Positions 1-5,359 of a stretch of DNA of 9,163 nucleotides are shown here, in pieces. The stretch covers positions 1 through 9,163 of the forward strand of contig CAKQVC010000061.1 of the NCBI GenBank assembly GCA_934277655.1. The letters are read 5' to 3'. Every line of letters starts with the position of its first letter. The first letter of the stretch is position 1. The notes beneath the pieces were generated by a model. The model searched no databases, was not told where the DNA came from, and saw only the letters and a list, made by a program, of their open reading frames with translations. Both the position numbers and the translations under genes were made by a program. This DNA comes from an uncultured Clostridia bacterium. GTDB lineage: Bacteria; Bacillota; Clostridia; Peptostreptococcales; Anaerovoracaceae.

Positions 1-19
1 CGCCTTCGGACCATTCGCT

Positions 20-46
20 ATTCGAATGTTCACCGGACATTCGAAT
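20..46. repeat. Perfect 10-bp inverted repeat (hairpin) near window edge
   Basis: ATTCGAATGT (20-29) and ACATTCGAAT (37-46) are exact reverse complements around a 7-nt loop, TCACCGG. A second, overlapping pairing is possible between CATTCG (12-17) and CGAATG (23-28). Bases 23-31 (CGAATGTTC) recur exactly at 222-230, in the hairpin upstream of tRNA-Leu. There is no U-tract after it, so it is not an intrinsic terminator. It could be an RNA hairpin in a plus-strand transcript entering from the left or a palindromic protein-binding site. The role is unknown. Confidence 0.6.
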
Positions 47-60
47 TACGCTCATGCCCT

Positions 61-89
61 CACGGGTTCGAATCCCTCCTGTTTTCGTA
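61..89 (+). other. tRNA T-arm-like fragment, possibly the 3' end of a degenerate tRNA
   Basis: GGGTTCGAATCCC (64-76) is a textbook T-loop with three closing G-C pairs and is followed by a G-ending 3' tail just before a terminator, as a plus-strand tRNA 3' end would be. The next two T-stem pairs fail (AC against TC). No matching D-arm, anticodon arm or 5' acceptor strand can be found in the 60 bases to its left, and no CCA is encoded. I read it as a tRNA remnant or a tRNA-like fold rather than a working tRNA. The left window edge limits the test. Confidence 0.22.
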
Positions 90-96
90 TGAAAGC

Positions 97-124
97 AAAA
101 AGACATCCATGTGGATGTCTTTTT
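97..124. terminator. Bidirectional intrinsic terminator between convergent RNA signals
   Basis: AGACATCC (101-108) pairs with GGATGTCT (113-120) around ATGT. The stem is flanked by an A-run (97-101) and a T-run (120-124), so either strand yields a GC-containing hairpin followed by a U-tract. On the minus strand it lies just after the CCA end of tRNA-Leu. On the plus strand it follows the tRNA-like fragment. Confidence 0.8.
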
Positions 125-128
125 GTTT

Positions 129-211
129 TGGTGCGGTCGAAGGGATTCGAACCCCCATGGTCGCCCACACGGACCTGAACCGTGCGCGTCTGCCAATTCC
201 GCCACGACCGC
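129..211 (-). tRNA. tRNA-Leu, anticodon CAG, CCA encoded
   Basis: Read on the minus strand, GCGGTCG (211-205) pairs with CGACCGC at the 3' end to make the 7-bp acceptor stem, followed by A73 and an encoded CCA (131-129). The anticodon stem CACGG/CCGTG closes the 7-nt loop TTCAGGT, whose middle triplet is CAG, so it reads leucine CUG codons. A variable arm with stem TGG/CCA marks it as a class II tRNA, as expected for Leu. The T-loop TTCGAAT is closed by GGGGG/CCCTT with two G-T wobbles. The D-loop region contains the usual AATTGGCAGA. It has its own promoter and terminator and appears to be a single-tRNA unit. Discriminator A73 fits Leu and argues against Ser. Confidence 0.96.
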
Positions 212-222
212 ATATTCTGTAC

Positions 223-252
223 GAATGTTCCGTCTTCATCAGCGGAACATTC
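223..252 (-). repeat. Hairpin at the 5' end of the predicted tRNA-Leu precursor
   Basis: On the minus strand GAATGTTCCG (252-243) pairs perfectly with CGGAACATTC (232-223) around a 10-nt loop. The predicted start point of the tRNA promoter falls at about 249, so the stem begins at or within a few bases of the transcript 5' end and finishes 11 nt before the mature tRNA. It would be removed by RNase P as part of the leader. It may protect the precursor 5' end or act as an operator. Part of its sequence is shared with the 20-46 hairpin. Confidence 0.6.
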
Positions 253-255
253 ATT

Positions 256-284
256 ATTATATATCATGTTTTCACAAAAAGCAA
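256..284 (-). promoter_or_regulatory. Sigma-A-type promoter of tRNA-Leu
   Basis: On the minus strand -35 TTGCTT (284-279), a 17-bp spacer and -10 TATAAT (261-256, perfect). The predicted start is near 249, giving a leader of about 38 nt to the tRNA at 211. Confidence 0.8.
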
Positions 285-343
285 TAACTTTTTTTAATTT
301 CTTTCAATGTTTTTTTCTGGACGAAAAGTATATGTTCTCTTCG

Positions 344-374
344 AAGAGAGACATGCAAAGAGCCCTTCTCTCTT
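344..374 (-). terminator. Possible weak terminator or inverted repeat after the AI-2E gene
   Basis: AAGAGAGA (344-351) and TCTCTCTT (367-374) form an 8-bp stem beginning directly at the TAA stop of the upstream minus-strand gene. The loop is 15 nt. On the minus strand the stem is followed by CGAAGAGAAC rather than a clear U-tract, so termination is doubtful. It may instead stabilise the mRNA 3' end. Confidence 0.35.
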
Positions 375-1511
375 TTAGCGAATAACCATATTCTTCTTAT
401 TCAGCCGGCTGTAAACGCTCCGTCGCACCAGTGCATAGATTACAGAGAACAGCGGGATAAACAGGATAATCCCGAAAATTCCGGAAACCTTGCCTCCGAT
501 GACAACAGCAAGCAGCGTCCAAAGCGCAGGCAATCCTACCGAATTTCCTACAACCTTCGGATAAATAATATGCCCTTCAATCTGCTGGATAATAAAGAAA
601 ATTACCACAAAGGCAGCTGCTTTTTCCAGACTGACGACTGCCAGCATCAGCACCCCAAATGCCAGACCGATAAATGCGCCAACAAACGGAATGATCGACA
701 TACACCCGATAATGACTGAAATACTCGCCGCATACGGAAAGCCCCCGATTAACAACGTAACAAAGAACAACATCCCCAGGATTACCGCTTCCAGACACTG
801 ACCGGACAAAAATCCCGAAAATGTCTTATATGAAAGGCTTGCAATATCACATGCCTCATCCGCCCAGCTTTTTTTCAGATATGCATAGGCAATCTTACGA
901 GTCTGCAGTCCCAGTTTTCTCTTATTCAGCAAAATATAAATGGCAAAGATCAAGCCGAATCCCAGATTGGCAACCACCCCGAACACGCTGGTCGCTGCCT
1001 GTGTCGCCGTTGATAAAATATCTCCACTGTTTTCTTTTAGCTGCGTAACCAGACTGTTCCAGTCGAAATTCTCAATCCAGCGGCGCACGGCTTCCATTTC
1101 CAGCCCATAGCTTTCGGCTGTGTTGATCCAGGACTGATAATTGTCCGATACGATCTGTGCAATGCTGCGAATCGAATCCGCCATGTTGGGAAAAATAACA
1201 TTCCCCACGAAAATAACAGCTGCGACAACCAAAAGAAGCGTGACAATCAAACTAAGCCCGCTTTTGGATTTTGCGAGGAAACGATTCGGATACTTTCCTT
1301 GCAGCATCTCTATTTTTCGCTCAAAAAAATTCATCGGGACGTTCAGTATAAAAGCTATGATTCCTCCAACGATTAACGGCATAAACAACCCCATAACTGA
1401 CGCAGCCGCCTGCCCCACTGACTTTAAATTCATCAGCACCGCAAACAGTGTCACGCCCAACACTACAATGAAAATATTTTGTTTGAATTTTTCTTTCGTT
1501 TCTTTATCCAT
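375..1511 (-). CDS. AI-2E family (UPF0118) multi-pass membrane protein
   Basis: A 378-residue integral membrane protein. Hydrophobic segments lie near residues 12-28, 38-58, 86-107, 176-196, 241-257, 262-292, 297-310 and 329-362, with a soluble stretch rich in charged residues around 110-165. Family landmarks are GFLSGQ (233-238) and a PK-VVGN--GLP block (318-328) followed by a long hydrophobic region, as in the YtvI/PerM/UPF0118 family. Members are variously reported as AI-2 exporters, Na+/H+ antiporters or sporulation membrane proteins, so the substrate cannot be read from sequence. The ATG has an AGAGG site 6 nt upstream. It lies 60 nt after the small cysteine-rich gene with no promoter or strong terminator visible between, so co-transcription with the nitroreductase is likely. 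The length is normal for the family. Confidence 0.9.
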   Translation of the reverse strand: MDKETKEKFKQNIFIVVLGVTLFAVLMNLKSVGQAAASVMGLFMPLIVGGIIAFILNVPMNFFERKIEMLQGKYPNRFLAKSKSGLSLIVTLLLVVAAVIFVGNVIFPNMADSIRSIAQIVSDNYQSWINTAESYGLEMEAVRRWIENFDWNSLVTQLKENSGDILSTATQAATSVFGVVANLGFGLIFAIYILLNKRKLGLQTRKIAYAYLKKSWADEACDIASLSYKTFSGFLSGQCLEAVILGMLFFVTLLIGGFPYAASISVIIGCMSIIPFVGAFIGLAFGVLMLAVVSLEKAAAFVVIFFIIQQIEGHIIYPKVVGNSVGLPALWTLLAVVIGGKVSGIFGIILFIPLFSVIYALVRRSVYSRLNKKNMVIR

Positions 1512-1571
1512 AATACCTCTTCTATGTTTTTCTTTTTTTTGCCATCAGAACATGAGTACTCTGAGAGCAGT

Positions 1572-1685
1572 TCAGGAATTATCTTTGCAGAGTTGGCAGC
1601 AGGGCTTTCCCTTCAGACGCACTGGTACACCAATATACGGACACTCCGATATACCGGTGTCCCGACTTGCATCCATAGGCTGCAT
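1572..1685 (-). CDS. 37-residue cysteine-rich small protein coupled to the nitroreductase
   Basis: This short open frame starts with ATG one base after the TAG of the nitroreductase and ends in TGA. The sequence AAGGA in the last codons of the nitroreductase lies 8 nt before this ATG, a good Shine-Dalgarno distance, so translational coupling is plausible. An in-frame ATG follows at codon 4. The product has four cysteines in a C-x13-C-C-x2-C arrangement: SECPYIGVP around Cys15, then GKPCCQLCK with Cys29, Cys30 and Cys33. Such spacing suits zinc or iron-sulfur binding, but this is inference. It has no membrane segment or signal peptide. I do not recognise the family. The coupling, the clustered cysteines and the exact fit in a 175-bp gap argue for a real gene. 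Confidence 0.6.
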   Translation of the reverse strand: MQPMDASRDTGISECPYIGVPVRLKGKPCCQLCKDNS

Positions 1686-1686
1686 G

Positions 1687-2472
1687 CTACAATTCCTTGA
1701 TGTCCGCCTGCTTTAATCGTTTCGGAATGTGAAGATATTCCTCTGTCGGATAGCCAACCAGCAGCGTTCCATAAAATGAGTTGTTATCCGGCAATGGGAA
1801 CATTTCCTTGAATACATCAATTTTATTCAGGAAATATTGAAGATACCCACCCCAGCAGGTTCCGATGCCTCTCGACTGCAGCACCATTTCTGCATAACCG
1901 AGCGCCAGCGTCACATCTTCCATCGGTCGGTTGGCATTATTTCTGGAATAAGCCAGGATCAGCGTCGGCGCTTCTGCCACGACCATGTTGCTTCCATTGG
2001 CAAGGGTCGGCAGGATTTCCGGCCGTTCCCCGGTTTCTTTTAGGTAGGCTGTGATAATATCCATGATCTGCTGCACTTTTTCCTTGCCGTTTACCACATA
2101 ATACTTGGCCGGATGCTGATTTTTCGCACTCGGTGCCCAAGCTGCCACTTCCAGTGCATGCCTGATTTCACTCATCGGTACCGGTGTGTCTTTAAAGTTG
2201 CGGTATGAACGGCGCTCCAGCAGGAAATTTTGCAGGTTATCTGCGAAATTCTCACAGATTGCAGGAATCTCCTCATTAGAAATTGCAGACTCCCCATCGA
2301 AGAGAATTGCGTTTTGCGGGCATGCCGCTGCGCAGTGCATACATTTGATACAGCCTCTTTCCAACACAAATTCCGGTCTGCCGTCCTCTGCATTTGGGAC
2401 AAGCGCTCTGCAAAGGCACTTGTCAACGCACGCCAGACATCCGATACATTTGTCTTTTTGAATGGTAATCAT
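1687..2472 (-). CDS. Nitroreductase with N-terminal double [4Fe-4S] ferredoxin domain
   Basis: A 261-residue fusion. Residues 1-60 are a 2[4Fe-4S] ferredoxin with C9-x2-C12-x2-C15-x3-C19 and C41-x2-C44-x2-C47-x3-C51-P. Residues from about 80 to 255 are a nitroreductase-family flavoprotein with the FMN-phosphate-binding ERRSYRNF segment (86-93), APSAKNQHP (113-121) and GIGTCWGGY (202-210). The family uses FMN for two-electron reductions of nitro, quinone or other substrates. Here the clusters probably feed electrons from ferredoxin, so NAD(P)H need not be the donor. It is cytoplasmic, with no signal peptide. I chose the ATG at 2472 because GGGAGG lies 7 nt upstream. An ATG 24 nt earlier (2496) has AAAGG touching the start codon and is poor. 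Cys21 is an extra cysteine beyond the cluster ligands. Confidence 0.93.
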   Translation of the reverse strand: MITIQKDKCIGCLACVDKCLCRALVPNAEDGRPEFVLERGCIKCMHCAAACPQNAILFDGESAISNEEIPAICENFADNLQNFLLERRSYRNFKDTPVPMSEIRHALEVAAWAPSAKNQHPAKYYVVNGKEKVQQIMDIITAYLKETGERPEILPTLANGSNMVVAEAPTLILAYSRNNANRPMEDVTLALGYAEMVLQSRGIGTCWGGYLQYFLNKIDVFKEMFPLPDNNSFYGTLLVGYPTEEYLHIPKRLKQADIKEL

Positions 2473-2489
2473 CTTTTGTCCTCCCTTGT

Positions 2490-2508
2490 TTGTCATCCTT
2501 TTGATTGT
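2490..2508. repeat. Direct repeat copy A, between recombinase and nitroreductase
   Basis: TTGTCATCCTTTT (2490-2502) followed by G and ATTGT. The same 13 bases, then ATTGT without the G, occur in the same orientation at 3385-3402. The two copies bracket the tyrosine recombinase gene and could be att-like or target-duplication sequences. On the minus strand this copy lies in the nitroreductase leader, upstream of its GGGAGG site. Confidence 0.6.
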
Positions 2509-2536
2509 CCTTTATTATTTTTCTGTTTTTTCTATC

Positions 2537-2565
2537 ATTATACTCCTACCAGTTCACAGTCTTAT
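2537..2565 (-). promoter_or_regulatory. Possible promoter for the nitroreductase unit
   Basis: On the minus strand a perfect -10 TATAAT (2542-2537) follows a 17-bp spacer and a poor -35, ATAAGA (2565-2560, 3 of 6). It overlaps the 3' end of the recombinase gene, and the start would be near 2530, giving a leader of about 58 nt. No terminator separates the recombinase from this gene, so read-through is also possible. Confidence 0.4.
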
Positions 2566-3349
2566 CCAGCTGTTTTTTCTGCTCTGCAGCACTGAGCCGG
2601 AGATAAATTGCCGTGGTGTTCAGGCTTTCATGGCCCAAAAGATCCGACAGCAGTGCAATATTCTTATTCTGTTTCAAAAAATGAATGGCGAATAAATGTC
2701 GAAACGCATGAGGATGCAGGACTTCATCCCTGATTCCATAACGCAGTCCATATTTTTTTATCTGGCTGCCGACTCCGCTGGTAGACATCTGCTTTCCGTA
2801 TTTATTGGGGAACAGAAACTCAGATGGCACCGTCTCAAAATACTCCCGGCTTTCTTTTATCAGATTCCTGGGTATCAAGATCCTCCGGATCTTTCCCTTT
2901 GTCCACATGGTAAACTCCCCGGTCTGCAGACATTCTTTTTCTAATTTTACAAGTTCTGATGCCCTGCATCCCGTACCTGCCAGAAATTTTATCATGTAAT
3001 AAATCTTCCGCTTTTCACCTGCTTCGAGACAAGCCAGAAGATGCTTATACTCTTTCATGGAGATTACATTTTCGACGCAGTTCTTTTTCGGAAGTCGGAT
3101 GCCTTTCACGCGGCACTCCGGTTTATTGATAAAATCACAGTAAACATTCATTGCCACGCACCGCAGTGCTGCTGTCTTCGGCTGATGAAGCTCCATCTGC
3201 CACTGTTTGAAATCAACCATGTTTTCCTTCGTCATTTCATCATATCTCTGAAAGAACATCTTTACCGCACCCACATAACTTTCTATCGTACTGGGCGACC
3301 GCTCAAGATTGATCAGATGTTCCTTGAATGCATCGATTCTGTTACCCAC
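2546..3349 (-). CDS. Tyrosine recombinase / integrase (phage integrase family)
   Basis: With a GTG start at 3349 the product has 267 residues; with the ATG at 3391 it has 281. The N-terminal core-binding domain (FKEHLINLERSPSTIESY and following) and the C-terminal catalytic domain are complete. In the 267-residue numbering the active-site set is R129 (GTGCRASEL), K151 (TKGK), H214 and R217 (HPHAFRH), H240 (LGHESL) and nucleophile Y249 (TAIYLR). It should cut and rejoin DNA through a 3'-phosphotyrosine. I prefer the GTG because GGAGG lies 4 nt before it and the predicted transcription start falls on the A of the upstream ATG, leaving that ATG without a leader. No excisionase, phage or conjugation gene is adjacent. 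A XerC/D-like housekeeping role is possible, but flanking direct repeats suggest a small mobile unit or a site-specific switch. Confidence 0.9.
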   Translation of the reverse strand: MGNRIDAFKEHLINLERSPSTIESYVGAVKMFFQRYDEMTKENMVDFKQWQMELHQPKTAALRCVAMNVYCDFINKPECRVKGIRLPKKNCVENVISMKEYKHLLACLEAGEKRKIYYMIKFLAGTGCRASELVKLEKECLQTGEFTMWTKGKIRRILIPRNLIKESREYFETVPSEFLFPNKYGKQMSTSGVGSQIKKYGLRYGIRDEVLHPHAFRHLFAIHFLKQNKNIALLSDLLGHESLNTTAIYLRLSAAEQKKQLDKTVNW

Positions 3350-3384
3350 GAGTCCTCCGATTCTGTCAAAACTTTTGCTGCGAA

Positions 3385-3402
3385 TTGTCATCCTTTTATT
3401 GT
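3385..3402. repeat. Direct repeat copy B, at the 5' end of the recombinase gene
   Basis: TTGTCATCCTTTTATTGT, differing from copy A at 2490-2508 only by one missing G. It overlaps the -10 box of the recombinase promoter and the upstream ATG. Both copies read the same way, as expected for sites that delete rather than invert the DNA between them. Confidence 0.6.
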
Positions 3403-3426
3403 ACTAACAATTCTGCTTTTTGTAAA
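3398..3426 (-). promoter_or_regulatory. Promoter of the recombinase gene
   Basis: On the minus strand -35 TTTACA (3426-3421), 17-bp spacer, -10 TACAAT (3403-3398). The predicted start is at about 3391. This gives a leaderless message from the ATG at 3391, or a leader of about 42 nt with a GGAGG site for the GTG at 3349. Confidence 0.7.
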
Positions 3427-3464
3427 GTTTTAAACGAAAATCGTTCCGGATCAATCTCCTATAT

Positions 3465-4403
3465 TCAGATCCCGCCGTAAAATATGCTCATAATATTCCA
3501 GATTCCGATTCCTGCAAGCCCATACTCTCCCACCAGGGAAAGCCTCGCCTTCCAGCTTCTCTCATTCTCAAACCATACGATATGTTCCCTGCCTGCATCA
3601 TCGATATAAGTATAAAACGGCGCCTGTGCCTCTTCATCCCACTGAACTTCCACTCCATAATATGCTGCCCTTGCCTCTGCCTGATAATTCGTCAGTTTCT
3701 CCGCTTTCGACTGTCCCTGCACAAACGGAAGCGTCCAGTCATACCCATAGTTGCTCATTCCCATCAAAATCTTTGCTGCCGGCATCTGCGTCAGCCCGTA
3801 CAGAATCACACGTCTTACATTGTCAATCGGCGATACAGGCATTGGCGGACCATATGTATAGCCCCATTCATAGGTCATCAGAAGGCAGTAATCCGCTGCT
3901 TCTCCCATTCCTGCATAGTCATGTCCCTGATACAAAAGCCCCGGCTGGTCGGAACTGGTCTTCGGTGCCAAGGCTGTCGTCACAAACCATCCGTGGGGAG
4001 CAAGCTGCTTTTTCGTATCAGCTACAAGTTCCACATAAGCCTGTGCATACTCTTTCGGCAGGTACTCAAAATCAAAGTCCACACCGCCCATTTCTTTCTC
4101 TTCGATATTCTTTTCAATGTTTTCGATCAGGTTCCGGCGGGCTTTCGAATCATCCAAAACAGCCGCCGCAATATTATCATTAAAGACGCCGTACTCATCC
4201 AGCGGTGTCAGCACCATCATCGGTCTGATGCCAGCCTGACGTGCCGATGCAATCAGCATTTCATCATTGAGATCGATCAGATTTCCTTCTTCTGTAAAAC
4301 CATAACTGAACGTGGAAAGCCAGCTCATCCTTGGCAGCCACCAGTCCAACGTCGTCTGCGCGATTGAGGGATACGCATATCCGTTTACGATATAGGATGT
4401 CAT
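3465..4403 (-). CDS. GH18 glycoside hydrolase, YaaH/SleL-like catalytic domain
   Basis: 312 residues forming a single GH18 barrel. The catalytic signature is GGVDFDFEYL, with D109, D111 and the general acid E113 (D-x-D-x-E). Other family features are PMMVLTP (61-67), LLMTYEWGYTYGPP with the substrate-side Tyr/Trp, and a C-terminal GIGIWN segment. This pattern matches the N-acetylglucosaminidases of the YaaH/SleL spore group, which cut cortex peptidoglycan after germination begins. The usual LysM repeats and a signal peptide are absent, so it may be made in the mother cell or act on internal material. I chose the ATG at 4403 because GGGAGG lies 8 nt upstream, rather than the ATG 30 nt earlier. 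It sits 49 nt behind the GT51 gene and is probably co-transcribed. Spore function is inferred from family resemblance. Confidence 0.88.
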   Translation of the reverse strand: MTSYIVNGYAYPSIAQTTLDWWLPRMSWLSTFSYGFTEEGNLIDLNDEMLIASARQAGIRPMMVLTPLDEYGVFNDNIAAAVLDDSKARRNLIENIEKNIEEKEMGGVDFDFEYLPKEYAQAYVELVADTKKQLAPHGWFVTTALAPKTSSDQPGLLYQGHDYAGMGEAADYCLLMTYEWGYTYGPPMPVSPIDNVRRVILYGLTQMPAAKILMGMSNYGYDWTLPFVQGQSKAEKLTNYQAEARAAYYGVEVQWDEEAQAPFYTYIDDAGREHIVWFENERSWKARLSLVGEYGLAGIGIWNIMSIFYGGI

Positions 4404-4446
4404 AAAAAACACCTCCCTGCACACTATATGCAAAGAAGTGTTTTTT
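4404..4446 (-). repeat. 9-bp inverted repeat overlapping the GH18 ribosome binding site
   Basis: AAAAAACAC (4404-4412) and GTGTTTTTT (4438-4446) are exact complements with a 25-nt loop, filling the gap between the GT51 stop and the GH18 start. In the mRNA the 3' arm begins inside the Shine-Dalgarno (GGAGGTG) and ends at the start codon, so pairing would hide the start. The stem is A-U rich, so it may be only marginally stable. Confidence 0.45.
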
Positions 4447-4452
4447 CATTCT

Positions 4453-5145
4453 TCAGGAATCGGTATCCTGCATCTCTCCTTCTTTAATGTATCCATTCTC
4501 GACCATGCACTCTAACACCTGCTGTCTTCGCTCTTCCGCCAGCTTCGGATTCACCGTCGGTGCATAGACAGACGGCGCATTGGGAATTCCCGCCAAAAGC
4601 GTCGATTCGTAATCGTTCATGTCTGCCGGATCCTTGCCGAAATATCCGTGTGCTGCATCATAGACTGTGTAATAGCCTGATCCGAAGTAAATCGAATTCA
4701 CATATAATTCAAACAGGGTTTTCTTCTCGCAAAGCGACTCTAAATCGTGTGCAACGAAAAGCTCCGCAACCTTGCGGGTGAACTCTTTTTCCTGATAAAA
4801 ATACATATTCTTCGCCAGCTGCTGGGTGATGGTGCTTCCGCCCTCAATCAGGCTGCCTGCCTGAAGGTTGTGCCAGGCGGCTCTTGCTGTTGCCAGCGGA
4901 TCGAATCCGCCGTGTCTGAAAAATCTCCGGTCTTCTGCTGATATGACTGCTTCAATGTAGGTCCGTGGCAGCTGGTCATATGATGTGTAATGGGATTTTT
5001 CCTGGATTTCGGTTATCTTGTCGATGACCGGAACCTGCGATACCGCTTTTTTATATAATTGATAACCATTGTATGTGATCACAGCCGCAGCCGCAATTCC
5101 AATGATCAGAACCAGTGCCGCCAGTCTTTTTATCAGTGTTTTCAT
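4453..5145 (-). CDS. Monofunctional peptidoglycan glycosyltransferase (GT51), membrane anchored
   Basis: 230 residues. A short positive N-terminus and one transmembrane anchor (about 8-25) are followed by a GT51 domain with all main motifs: EDRRFFRHGGFD (71-82, catalytic E71), GGSTITQQLAKN (102-113), RKVAE (124-128, second essential Glu E128), KKTLFELYVNSIYFG (141-155) and LLAGIPNAPS (183-192). The enzyme polymerises lipid II into glycan strands on the outer face of the membrane. There is no penicillin-binding transpeptidase domain, and the length equals that of stand-alone GT51 enzymes, so this is not a broken class A PBP. It has its own promoter at 5182-5210 and is followed by the GH18 gene in a probable two-gene unit. 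The ribosome site GGAGA is about 10 nt from the ATG, rather far. Function is confident; its role among other transglycosylases is unknown. Confidence 0.93.
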   Translation of the reverse strand: MKTLIKRLAALVLIIGIAAAAVITYNGYQLYKKAVSQVPVIDKITEIQEKSHYTSYDQLPRTYIEAVISAEDRRFFRHGGFDPLATARAAWHNLQAGSLIEGGSTITQQLAKNMYFYQEKEFTRKVAELFVAHDLESLCEKKTLFELYVNSIYFGSGYYTVYDAAHGYFGKDPADMNDYESTLLAGIPNAPSVYAPTVNPKLAEERRQQVLECMVENGYIKEGEMQDTDS

Positions 5146-5181
5146 TCTAATCTCATCTCCGTGTATTCGTGTCTTTTCTTT

Positions 5182-5210
5182 TATATACCCATTTTATCAT
5201 GTTTTTACAA
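5182..5210 (-). promoter_or_regulatory. Promoter of the GT51-GH18 unit
   Basis: On the minus strand -35 TTGTAA (5210-5205), 17-bp spacer, -10 TATATA (5187-5182). The predicted start near 5175 leaves a leader of about 30 nt to the ATG at 5145. It is a moderate match to the sigma-A consensus, 4 of 6 or better in each box. Confidence 0.55.
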
Positions 5211-5227
5211 GGAGAAAAAGCACTCCC

Positions 5228-5267
5228 GCCTTACAAATACTTCTCTAATCTTACATTTTGGTAAGGC
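5228..5267. repeat. 7-bp inverted repeat upstream of the GT51 promoter
   Basis: GCCTTAC (5228-5234) and GTAAGGC (5261-5267) are exact complements with a 26-bp interval, starting 18 bp upstream of the -35 box. It could be a regulator site or chance. There is no U-tract, so it is not an intrinsic terminator. Confidence 0.3.
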
Positions 5268-5292
5268 ATGGCAACGCACGCTTTCACATAGC

Positions 5293-5325
5293 AAAAAAGA
5301 CTTCAAACAAACGCATGAAGTCTTT
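5293..5325 (-). terminator. Intrinsic terminator of the small membrane protein gene
   Basis: On the minus strand AAAGACTTCA (5325-5316) pairs with TGAAGTCTTT (5305-5296) around a 10-nt loop and runs into a T-tract (5298-5293). It lies 35-67 nt after the stop of the gene ending at 5360. Confidence 0.88.
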
Positions 5326-5359
5326 CGTCCTACTGCTGCACAAAGCATGAAAATTATTT

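Noticed and set aside
1639..1662. Hairpin GGACAC...GTGTCC as a terminator after the nitroreductase
   Set aside because: No U-tract follows on either strand, and it lies inside the proposed cysteine-rich coding frame.
1141..1716. Plus-strand 191-codon open frame
   Set aside because: It lies opposite the AI-2E gene and the small cysteine-rich gene, has no ribosome site and shows no domain.
2490..2496. ATG at 2496 as the nitroreductase start
   Set aside because: Its AAAGG touches the start codon, whereas the ATG at 2472 has GGGAGG at proper distance and matches the usual ferredoxin N-terminus.
2546..3391. Phage or integrative element core around the recombinase
   Set aside because: No excisionase, repressor, relaxase or structural gene is next to it; neighbours on both sides look like ordinary chromosomal genes.
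3433..3445. AACGA-AAA-TCGTT as a terminator after GH18
   Set aside because: A stem of only 5 bp with a 3-nt loop and no continuous U-tract; too weak to call.
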